Shown here piece after piece: positions 1 through 4,615 of a stretch of DNA of 5,066 nt. The stretch's first letter is position 1. Each line of letters starts with the position of its first letter. The notes under the pieces were generated by a model, which made no database searches, was not told where the DNA came from, and saw only the letters and a list, made by a program, of their open reading frames with translations. Source of the DNA: Gammaproteobacteria bacterium (GTDB lineage Bacteria > Pseudomonadota > Gammaproteobacteria > GRL18); the NCBI GenBank assembly GCA_027076245.1, contig JALTKC010000276.1:1-5066 (forward strand). Direction: 5' to 3'. The position numbers and the translations under genes were made by a program.

Positions 1-1
1 G

Positions 2-136
2 GAGCTGGATAAGGTGTATAACTTTGGTTTCGCCATCCACGATGATTACAGCCTGGGTCGTTTCCACCATGTATCTTTAGGCTACAAACTGGGCTTTGAT
101 AATCCCGATGCGGATCTGAATGCAGTAGCAAAATAG
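2..136 (+). CDS. C-terminal fragment of a probable ethylbenzene-dehydrogenase-like haem-binding protein
   Basis: An open frame enters from the left edge and ends at TAG 134-136, leaving 44 residues. The readable tail contains NFGFAIHDDYSLGRFHHVSL, followed by GYKLGF and a short polar end. The pattern G-F-A-I-H-D-D followed about ten residues later by H-H-V-S resembles, from memory, the C-terminal part of proteins carrying the ethylbenzene-dehydrogenase-type haem-binding domain. These are periplasmic b-haem proteins or domains found with respiratory cytochromes and DMSO-reductase-family enzymes. Nothing upstream is visible, so start, length and operon cannot be judged. Codon use is normal and the frame is clean, so that it is coding is fairly secure and the family name less so. 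It could instead belong to another beta-rich periplasmic family. It converges with the leftward isomerase gene. Confidence 0.6.
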   Translation, partial: ELDKVYNFGFAIHDDYSLGRFHHVSLGYKLGFDNPDADLNAVAK

Positions 137-149
137 TACTCCTTATAAT

Positions 150-171
150 CCCCTCTCCCTCCGGGAGAGGG
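150..171. repeat. REP-like GC-rich hairpin in the convergent spacer
   Basis: CCCTCTCCC (151-159) and GGGAGAGGG (163-171) are perfect 9-bp inverted arms around a 3-base loop, TCC. The sequence closely resembles short interspersed CCCTCTCCC...GGGAGAGGG palindromes that recur between genes in many gammaproteobacterial genomes. It lies between a plus-strand and a minus-strand gene, where such repeats are common and can protect transcript 3' ends or slow polymerase. No T-run follows the stem on either strand, so it is not a textbook intrinsic terminator. Only one copy is in the window, so its repeat status is inferred from recognition. Confidence 0.6.
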
Positions 172-195
172 TAAGGGAAAAAAGGGAAAAACAGG

Positions 196-222
196 AAAAA
201 TAAAAAATTACTTCAAAGTAAT
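196..222 (-). terminator. Weak intrinsic terminator overlapping the prolyl isomerase stop codon
   Basis: On the minus strand ATTACT and AGTAAT (within 207-222) form a perfect 6-bp stem around TTGA, extendable to 7 bp. It is followed at once by TTTTT, A, TTTTT (206 down to 196). The geometry fits a rho-independent terminator for the leftward isomerase transcript, and the stem includes the last codons and the TAA stop. The stem has only one G-C pair, so it is thermodynamically weak. The stronger hairpin at 151-171, reached next by the same transcript, may assist it. Confidence 0.45.
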
Positions 223-1068
223 CTTAGCCTTAGCATTCAAATCTTCCAGATACTGATTTAATTTCTCCTTAATTAATATCTTCTCAATTTCTGCTTTCAC
301 ACTCTCCAGCGGTGGAGGCGTAGTCTTACGCTCATCATCAAGAATAATCACATGCCAGCCAAACTGGGACTGAACCGGCTTTTTAGACAGTTCACCTTTT
401 TTCAGGCCTGCGACTGCTTTCGCAAAGGGCTGAACCATATCTTTTTCACCAAACCAGCCTAAATCACCGCCTTTGCTGCCGGAACCGCTATCGGTTGATT
501 TTTCTTTGGCCAGTTTGGAGAAGTCAGCACCGTTTTCAATCTGGTTGATCAGTGCGACGGCTTCGGCTTCTGTTTTAACCAGAATATGACGGGCCTTGTA
601 TTCCTTGCTGGTGTTCTGTAAAACATTTTTGTCATAGAAGGCTTTAATTTCTGCCTCGCTGACCTTAAAGCCTTCCGCTACACTGGCCAGGTAATTAGCC
701 GCAATATAACTGTCAATTAAAGCCTTAACCCGGGCTGCCACATCGGGCTTTTTATCAAAACCGGCTTTAATGGCTTCCTGCAATACCAGTTGACGGTTAA
801 CCAGTGCTTCCGTTAACAACTTTCTCTGCTCCGGAGTGATATTTTTATAATCCACTTTACTCTGGGTTGCGGCTATTTCCATCTGGCTTTCGGAGATGTC
901 CTCACCATTAACATTCGCTATGACTTTATCTTCAGCCAGCAGAGCCGAGGAGCTGATGAGGAAGGCTGATAAGGCCAGCCCTAAAGCCGTTTTTTTAAAT
1001 ACAGAGTTTTTTGCGGTATTTTTTTGTGTATTGCTTTGTATAACTGTTGAATTAGAACTAAAGATCAT
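208..1068 (-). CDS. Exported parvulin-type peptidyl-prolyl cis-trans isomerase (PpiC/SurA-like)
   Basis: This 286-residue protein probably acts in the periplasm as a prolyl isomerase and chaperone for envelope proteins. Residues 1-24 form a long polar Asn/Ser/Thr-rich n-region. FKK then precedes a hydrophobic core at about 28-45, with likely cleavage after LLA at 45. No lipobox cysteine is present. Residues about 47-145 are a helical SurA_N-like region. The parvulin domain spans about 155-246, with ARHILV (159-164), FSKLAKEKSTDSGS (from 183), GGDLGWF (200-206), MVQPFAKAV (211-219) and FGWHVIILDD (236-245). A short charged helix closes the protein. A single-parvulin architecture is closer to PpiC/PEB4-type foldases than to E. 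coli SurA, which has two such domains. ATG 1068 follows AAGGA (1079-1083) by 10 bases, and the next methionine (residue 63) is beyond the signal peptide. It lies 44 bp downstream of yciI on the same strand. Confidence 0.93.
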   Translation of the reverse strand: MIFSSNSTVIQSNTQKNTAKNSVFKKTALGLALSAFLISSSALLAEDKVIANVNGEDISESQMEIAATQSKVDYKNITPEQRKLLTEALVNRQLVLQEAIKAGFDKKPDVAARVKALIDSYIAANYLASVAEGFKVSEAEIKAFYDKNVLQNTSKEYKARHILVKTEAEAVALINQIENGADFSKLAKEKSTDSGSGSKGGDLGWFGEKDMVQPFAKAVAGLKKGELSKKPVQSQFGWHVIILDDERKTTPPPLESVKAEIEKILIKEKLNQYLEDLNAKAKITLK

Positions 1069-1089
1069 TCGAGGTCATTCCTTGATAAG

Positions 1090-1116
1090 ATTATAAGAAT
1101 TGGTTATGGGTGTCAG
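1090..1116 (-). promoter_or_regulatory. Candidate promoter for the prolyl isomerase gene
   Basis: On the minus strand there is a perfect TATAAT at 1095-1090, preceded by CTGACA (5 of 6 matches to TTGACA) at 1116-1111. The gap is 15 bp, shorter than the preferred 17. The -35 overlaps the last codons of yciI. Start of transcription is expected near 1083, so the leader would be about 15 bases and would begin with the AAGGA ribosome-binding site. Read-through from yciB-yciI is also possible because no terminator is visible between them. Confidence 0.45.
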
Positions 1117-1412
1117 GGTAACACTTTTTTAAAGGGTTTTACGATAACCTGGTCATAAACCCCGGCGTTAATATAGGGATCAGCATCGGTCCAGTTTTGG
1201 GCATCTTCCAGAGAGTCAAACTCAGCAACCACCAGAGAACCGGTAAAGCCGGCTTCACCCGGATCATTGCTGTCAATGGCCGGATGCGGTCCGGCCAGTA
1301 CCAGCCGGCCTTCATTTTTTAAGGTTTCCAGTCGCTGCAGGTGGTCGGGCCGTGCAGCTAAACGTTTATCCAGCGTGTTTTCAATATCACGGGCAATAAT
1401 GGCATAAAGCAT
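1113..1412 (-). CDS. yciI: YciI family protein
   Basis: A 99-residue cytoplasmic protein matching the full length of E. coli YciI (about 98 residues), including MLYAIIARD at the N-terminus, KRLAARPDHLQRL (17-29), EGRLVLAGPHPAIDSNDPG (from 34), GFTGSLVVAEF and a VKPFKKV tail. The family has a dimeric ferredoxin-like alpha/beta fold related to muconolactone isomerase. A conserved His-Asp pair has been suggested as an active site, but no substrate is settled. His24 and Asp47 are the likely equivalents by position. The ATG shares its A with the TAA of yciB (TAATG, 1410-1414), and GAGGAA at 1421-1426 sits 8 bases upstream, so translation is probably coupled. Family identity is secure; the biochemical role is unknown. 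Confidence 0.95.
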   Translation of the reverse strand: MLYAIIARDIENTLDKRLAARPDHLQRLETLKNEGRLVLAGPHPAIDSNDPGEAGFTGSLVVAEFDSLEDAQNWTDADPYINAGVYDQVIVKPFKKVLP

Positions 1413-1999
1413 TAAGAGACTTCCTCATCTTCTGCGGGTTCATGAATAATATGGCGCTGCAGGTAAAAAATCTGAAAAATCATAAAGGCGAAGGTCAGTC
1501 CCAGCATGCCATAAAGTTTAAATTCCACCCAGAATTCCTGACGGACTTCTGCAGGTAAATCCAGGCCGTAAAAGAAGGCCACATAAATATTAATCAGGCC
1601 GGAAAAAAAGAAAAAGCCCACCCACATCATATTTAAACGTACCCAAATGTTATCGGGCAGGCTAATAGCATGATCCAGTTGCCTCTGAATAATATTTTTA
1701 TCGCCAATAAACTGACTGCCCAGTAAGACCAGACCAAATAACCAGTTGATCACTGTGACTTTCCATTTAATAAAGGTATCGTCATGAAACAACAGGGTCA
1801 TACCGCCGAAAAGCAGGATAACCACCAGATTGATAATATGCTGATTTTCCAGCTTTTTATGTTTGAACCATTGTATTGCGGTATGAATAACAGTAGCAAT
1901 AATAGCCGCTGTAGTTGCCGCATATATGTCATTATCAGTAAACTTATAGGTGGCAAAAAAGATAATAATGGGTAAAAAATCGTATAAAAACTTTAACAT
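1412..1999 (-). CDS. yciB: YciB / intracellular septation protein A family inner-membrane protein
   Basis: A 195-residue polytopic inner-membrane protein, slightly longer than E. coli YciB (179). Diagnostic stretches are FLYDFLPIIIFFATYK (4-19), DIYAATTAAI (24-33), FGGMTLLFHDDTFIKWKVTV (64-83), LINIYVAFF (135-143) and a final YLQRHI. Hydrophobic segments lie at about 6-18, 25-43, 54-70, 82-97, 121-144 and 162-180. The family (also called IspZ or septation protein A) is linked to cell-envelope synthesis and interacts with elongation and division proteins in E. coli; its exact activity is not known. Residues 145-157 (YGLDLPAEVRQEF) form a longer loop than in E. coli, and the C-terminus ends in an acidic tail (EPAEDEEVS). 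ATG 1999 has only a weak AAAGAA upstream. It heads the leftward block and is followed by yciI with a one-base overlap. Confidence 0.95.
   Translation of the reverse strand: MLKFLYDFLPIIIFFATYKFTDNDIYAATTAAIIATVIHTAIQWFKHKKLENQHIINLVVILLFGGMTLLFHDDTFIKWKVTVINWLFGLVLLGSQFIGDKNIIQRQLDHAISLPDNIWVRLNMMWVGFFFFSGLINIYVAFFYGLDLPAEVRQEFWVEFKLYGMLGLTFAFMIFQIFYLQRHIIHEPAEDEEVS
1421..1426 (-). promoter_or_regulatory. Shine-Dalgarno site of yciI inside the yciB coding end
   Basis: GAGGAA on the minus strand lies 8 bases before ATG 1412, within the last codons of yciB. It supports the yciI start at the TAATG overlap and suggests terminating ribosomes can re-initiate. Confidence 0.75.
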
Positions 2000-2042
2000 A
2001 AGTGTGTTTTTTCTTTGTGGTGATCTGTTGTCGTTAGTGGAA

Positions 2043-2048
2043 ATTATA
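2043..2048 (-). promoter_or_regulatory. Candidate -10 box of the yciB promoter
   Basis: The minus strand reads a perfect TATAAT here, in an A/T-rich context. It would place transcription start near 2036 and give a leader of about 37 bases before ATG 1999. No good -35 is present: GTCAAA (2072-2067) at an 18-bp gap is the nearest and matches TTGACA poorly. AT-rich DNA yields TATAAT by chance, so this rests mainly on its position. Confidence 0.45.
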
Positions 2049-2159
2049 AATTTGATAAAAGGCTATTTTGACATCTATGCAAACTTAGAACAACTTTTTA
2101 AGTAACGGGTAATTTTTAACGGTTTTCTCTTAAAAATATTTAAAATGAGTAAGTTGGAC

Positions 2160-2171
2160 TCTAATATTAGA
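2160..2171. repeat. 12-bp perfect palindrome between divergent genes
   Basis: TCTAATATTAGA is a perfect inverted repeat with no spacer, between the yciB start and the PHP gene start. Its size and place would suit a dimeric regulator's operator, but a 12-bp palindrome is expected about once by chance in 5 kb, more often in AT-rich DNA, so function is unproven. Confidence 0.3.
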
Positions 2172-2181
2172 ACAAAATTCA

Positions 2182-2225
2182 ATAAAGAATAAAAATCAGC
2201 CTCAAAATAAGGTAAAATCAGCCTC
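2182..2225 (+). repeat. Degenerate tandem repeat upstream of the PHP gene
   Basis: AAAATCAGCCTC occurs at 2192-2203 and again at 2214-2225, a 22-bp period. The bases before each copy are also alike (AATAAAGAAT before the first, AATAAGGT before the second), which suggests a small tandem duplication. A shorter echo, AATCAG, appears at 2235-2240. The second copy overlaps TAAAAT at 2213-2218, a 5-of-6 match to the -10 consensus. Confidence 0.6.
2213..2218 (+). promoter_or_regulatory. Candidate -10 box for the PHP phosphoesterase gene
   Basis: TAAAAT, one mismatch from TATAAT, would start transcription near 2225 and give a leader of about 32 bases. The DNA 17 bp upstream (TAAAAA) does not resemble a -35 box. 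No better plus-strand promoter is visible in 2000-2256, so this is the best guess only. Confidence 0.3.
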
Positions 2226-2256
2226 TTTTTTAATAATCAGAATACTATTCCATAAA

Positions 2257-3084
2257 ATGCAGATAGACCTACATACACATTCCACCGCATCGGATGGTCG
2301 TCTGCCACCTGATGAATTAGTCCGGCGTGCCGCACAGGCCGGGGTTGAAGTGCTGGCACTGACTGATCATGACGGCGTGGATGGTTTGCAAACGGCTCGT
2401 CAGGCGGCGCTGGCAGAAGGTATCGGTTTTATTAATGGTATTGAGCTGTCGGTTACATGGAATAAACGCACGGTGCATATTGTGGGGCTGAATTTTGATC
2501 CGGACTATGAGCCGTTGCAAAAAGGCATTACCTGGCTGCAGGCTTTTCGGGAGCGCCGGGCACGGGAAATTGCGGATAAGCTTGACAAGGCCGGTATTAC
2601 CGGTGCTTATGAAGGCGCCCTGTCCTTTTCAGAAGGCCGGATGCTGGGGCGTATGCATTTTGCCAACTTTCTGGTGGACAGAGGGCATTCAAAAAATATT
2701 CGTCATGTGTTCAAGCATTATCTGGTGGCGAATAAACCCGGGCATGTCAGTGGTGACTGGGCCAGTATGGAAGATGCCGTCGGCTGGATAACCGGTGCCG
2801 GCGGGATTGCGGTGATTGCCCATCCGGCCCGCTATAAGCTGACCCGAACCAAACTACGTAAGTTAATTAAGGATTTTATGGCTGCCGGCGGGCAGGCCAT
2901 AGAAGTGGTTTCCGGCAGTCATGATGTTAATGAAGTTAAAACCATGGCGGCCCATGCCAGTGATTTTGACCTGTATGCATCAGCCGGATCGGATTTCCAC
3001 GATCCGGACTTTCCCTGGATTAAACTGGGGCAGTTATCCCCTTTACCAAGGCAGTGCAAACCGGTGTGGGATTTATTTCTTTGA
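2257..3084 (+). CDS. rnm: PHP-domain phosphoesterase, RNase AM / YciV (TrpH) type
   Basis: A 275-residue cytoplasmic protein matching E. coli RNase AM (YciV, formerly TrpH) over its length. Characterised members are metal-dependent: the E. coli enzyme is a 5'-to-3' exonuclease maturing 5' ends of ribosomal RNAs, and a Chromobacterium relative hydrolyses 3',5'-nucleotide bisphosphates such as pAp. All PHP motifs are visible: DLHTHSTASDG (4-14) with His6 and His8, LTDHD (35-39), GIELS (61-65) with Glu63, HIVGLN (74-79), His134, IAHPARY (187-193) with His189, and SAGSDFHDP (242-250) with Asp246 and His248. The trinuclear metal site therefore looks complete. ATG 2257 is the only standard start codon in the frame, which is open back to TGA 2146-2148. 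There is no recognisable Shine-Dalgarno before it. It is the first gene of the rightward block, 65 bp before yciO with no visible terminator between. Assignment is strong; which substrate matters here is inferred from relatives. Confidence 0.94.
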   Translation: MQIDLHTHSTASDGRLPPDELVRRAAQAGVEVLALTDHDGVDGLQTARQAALAEGIGFINGIELSVTWNKRTVHIVGLNFDPDYEPLQKGITWLQAFRERRAREIADKLDKAGITGAYEGALSFSEGRMLGRMHFANFLVDRGHSKNIRHVFKHYLVANKPGHVSGDWASMEDAVGWITGAGGIAVIAHPARYKLTRTKLRKLIKDFMAAGGQAIEVVSGSHDVNEVKTMAAHASDFDLYASAGSDFHDPDFPWIKLGQLSPLPRQCKPVWDLFL

Positions 3085-3137
3085 AAGATGCACTTAAACA
3101 CTAAATAAGCAAAAGTGATAAAGATAAAAGCCAAAAT

Positions 3138-3142
3138 GGAAG
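3138..3142 (+). promoter_or_regulatory. Shine-Dalgarno site of yciO
   Basis: GGAAG lies 7 bases upstream of ATG 3150 and supports that start. The resulting N-terminus (MSQFF) matches the start of E. coli YciO. Confidence 0.75.
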
Positions 3143-3149
3143 CCGTTAA

Positions 3150-3770
3150 ATGAGTCAGTTTTTTCAAATTCATGAACAGAACCCTCAGCATCGTCTGATC
3201 CGTCAGGCGGTGGAAATTATTCGAAAGGGAGGGGTGGTGGTTTATCCAACCGATTCAGCCTATGCGATTGGCTGTCATATCGGTGATAAACAGGCAATGG
3301 ATAAAATCCGTACTATCCGGCAACTGGATAAAAAGCATAATTTTACTCTGGTCTGTAGGGATTTATCAGAAATCAGCATTTATGCTCAGATTGATAATAC
3401 CCAGTACCGTCTGTTAAAAGCGCATACCCCCGGCCCTTATACCTTTATTTTAAAAGCCACCCGTGAAGTACCCAAGCGTCTGATGCATGCCAAACGGAAA
3501 ACCATTGGCATACGTATTCCTGATAATGCGATCACTCAGGCCCTGCTGGACGATCTGGGTGAACCCTTAATGAGTTCGACCCTGATCCTGCCCGGTGAAG
3601 AACTGCCTATGACCGATCCTTATGAAATACGCCAGGTACTGGAACATCAGCTGGATCTGATTATTGACGGCGGCTTCTGTGGTTTTGAGGCAACCACCGT
3701 GGTTGATTTTGAAGAAGAGGTTCCTTATGTGGTCAGAAAGGGGCTGGGTGATTCGGCTCCATTTGAATAG
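3150..3770 (+). CDS. yciO: YciO, Sua5/YrdC/YciO-family protein
   Basis: At 206 residues it equals E. coli YciO in length and matches it from MSQFF to the final GDSAPFE. The Sua5/YrdC fold binds ATP, threonine and bicarbonate in family members that make threonylcarbamoyl-AMP for tRNA t6A. Visible landmarks are VVVYPTDSAYAIGC (29-42), IRTIRQLDKKHNFTLVCRDL (53-72), the PGPYTFIL stretch (94-101), KRKTIGIRIP (115-124), SSTLILPGEE (142-151) and TTVVDF (182-187). YciO is a distinct branch: in E. coli the essential t6A enzyme is TsaC (YrdC), not YciO, so annotation as threonylcarbamoyl-AMP synthase would overstate what is known. It is probably cotranscribed with the PHP gene, which is a common pairing. 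A 97-bp gap containing a strong promoter separates it from the protease gene. Confidence 0.95.
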   Translation: MSQFFQIHEQNPQHRLIRQAVEIIRKGGVVVYPTDSAYAIGCHIGDKQAMDKIRTIRQLDKKHNFTLVCRDLSEISIYAQIDNTQYRLLKAHTPGPYTFILKATREVPKRLMHAKRKTIGIRIPDNAITQALLDDLGEPLMSSTLILPGEELPMTDPYEIRQVLEHQLDLIIDGGFCGFEATTVVDFEEEVPYVVRKGLGDSAPFE

Positions 3771-3851
3771 TTAAAGACCGTATCTGGCCACCTGATACTA
3801 TGAGTGTAACTTTTAGAGATTTTTAATAGTCAAAAACTTTTAATTTAAAAA

Positions 3852-3860
3852 TGATATAAT
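3852..3860 (+). promoter_or_regulatory. Extended -10 promoter of the site-2 protease gene
   Basis: TGATATAAT is a perfect extended -10 (TG, one base, then TATAAT at 3855-3860). The -35 region is poor (AAAAAC at 3832-3837), as often seen when the TG extension is present. With usual spacing the transcript begins at A3867 or A3868, that is at the ATG itself. This gives the protease and probably trpS a promoter separate from the PHP-yciO pair. Confidence 0.7.
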
Positions 3861-3867
3861 CTGCCGA

Positions 3868-4557
3868 ATGGACGCAACAACAATACAAAAAATTACCATC
3901 TGGATCCTGCCGGTATTATTTGCCGTGGCTCTGCATGAAGCAGCACATGCCTGGATGGCCGATAAAAAAGGAGATGCTACGGCCAGAATGTTAGGCCGTT
4001 TAACCTTCAATCCCATTAAACATATTGATCCAGTCGGCACGATTCTGGTGCCCACTTTAATGATTGTTTTTACGGGCTTTGCTTTTGGCTGGGCCAAACC
4101 AGTGCCGGTAGATGCCCGGAATTTGAGAAACCCCAAGAAAGATATGATGTGGGTGGCAGCCGCCGGTCCGGTCAGTAATTTTCTGATGGCGCTTTTCTGG
4201 GCAGTCTTTTTAAATATATCGGTGATGTTTTTTGACGGGCGCTCTTCTGTCAGCCTGTTCTTTTTATTAATGCCAATTGCTGGAATTACCATTAATGTAA
4301 TTCTGGGTGTATTAAATTTATTACCCATTCCACCACTGGATGGCGGGCGTATTATGTCAGGTCTGTTGTCACCCCGGGCTTCCATACAGTACAGCAAGAT
4401 TGAGCCCTATGGCTTTTTTATTATTATTGCATTAATGCTGACAGGTATTCTGTCCTATATTATTTTTCCGGTCATTGCCGTATTTTTAATGGTATTATCT
4501 GCAATTTCCGGTCTGGATATAGAAGTGTTCTACCGTCTTTTAAGTGCTATTCAGTAA
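3868..4557 (+). CDS. M50-family site-2 intramembrane zinc metalloprotease
   Basis: A 229-residue polytopic membrane protein of the compact M50 (YwhC/FjoII-like) site-2 protease group. The zinc motif HEAAH is at residues 23-27 in the first core helix. GWAKPVPVDARNLRNPKKD (74-92) is the family stretch preceding AAAGPVSNFLMA (97-108). The second active-site motif is NLLPIPPLDGGR (150-161), with Asp158 as the expected third zinc ligand. Hydrophobic segments lie at about 11-29, 53-73, 94-121, 127-152 and 182-213. No PDZ domain is present, unlike RseP. All catalytic residues are intact, so it should be active, but its substrate is unknown. ATG 3868 is well fixed: TAA 3841-3843 is in frame just upstream, and the next methionine (residue 30) is beyond HEXXH. 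There is no Shine-Dalgarno and the promoter abuts the start. It precedes trpS by 58 bp, a frequent arrangement in gammaproteobacteria. Confidence 0.95.
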   Translation: MDATTIQKITIWILPVLFAVALHEAAHAWMADKKGDATARMLGRLTFNPIKHIDPVGTILVPTLMIVFTGFAFGWAKPVPVDARNLRNPKKDMMWVAAAGPVSNFLMALFWAVFLNISVMFFDGRSSVSLFFLLMPIAGITINVILGVLNLLPIPPLDGGRIMSGLLSPRASIQYSKIEPYGFFIIIALMLTGILSYIIFPVIAVFLMVLSAISGLDIEVFYRLLSAIQ

Positions 4558-4604
4558 ATGTATTAAGTCTTTTATGTTTTTTGTTAACCGTTAAAGAGAG
4601 TAAC

Positions 4605-4609
4605 AGGAG
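4605..4609 (+). promoter_or_regulatory. Shine-Dalgarno site that fixes the trpS TTG start
   Basis: AGGAG sits 6 bases before TTG 4616. The in-frame stop TAA at 4601-4603 leaves TTG as the only standard start before the conserved N-terminal strand of TrpS. Confidence 0.8.
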
Positions 4610-4615
4610 TTTATT

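Noticed and set aside
896..1096. A plus-strand frame opposite the isomerase signal-peptide region, with a hydrophobic stretch
   Set aside because: The hydrophobic look comes from the complement of the signal sequence and AT-rich codons; there is no independent evidence of coding.
2068..2073. A perfect TTGACA on the plus strand in the divergent region
   Set aside because: No acceptable -10 lies 15-19 bp downstream (sequence near 2090-2097 is ACAACTTT), so it is not called as a promoter.
2000..2256. A possible small gene or small RNA in the 257-bp divergent intergenic region
   Set aside because: I see no start with ribosome-binding site leading to a credible peptide, and no stem plus T-tract that would define a small RNA.
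2495..2791. A 98-codon plus-strand frame shifted inside the PHP gene
   Set aside because: It is an out-of-frame reading of a well-conserved gene, with a Cys- and Trp-rich composition typical of shadow frames.
2919..3191. A 90-codon minus-strand frame crossing the PHP/yciO junction
   Set aside because: It overlaps the catalytic end of the PHP gene and the start of yciO, both clear family matches, and resembles no known protein.
3781..3797. Imperfect inverted repeat TATCTGGCCACCTGATA after yciO as a possible terminator or operator
   Set aside because: The pairing is 4 bp, one mismatch, then 2 bp, with no adjacent T-run; too weak to support either role.
3840..4397. A 185-codon open frame on the minus strand opposite the site-2 protease gene
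   Set aside because: The plus-strand gene has full M50 motifs. The antisense product has no recognisable domain, is rich in Lys, Arg, Ile and Pro as expected of a complement frame, and has no convincing ribosome-binding site.
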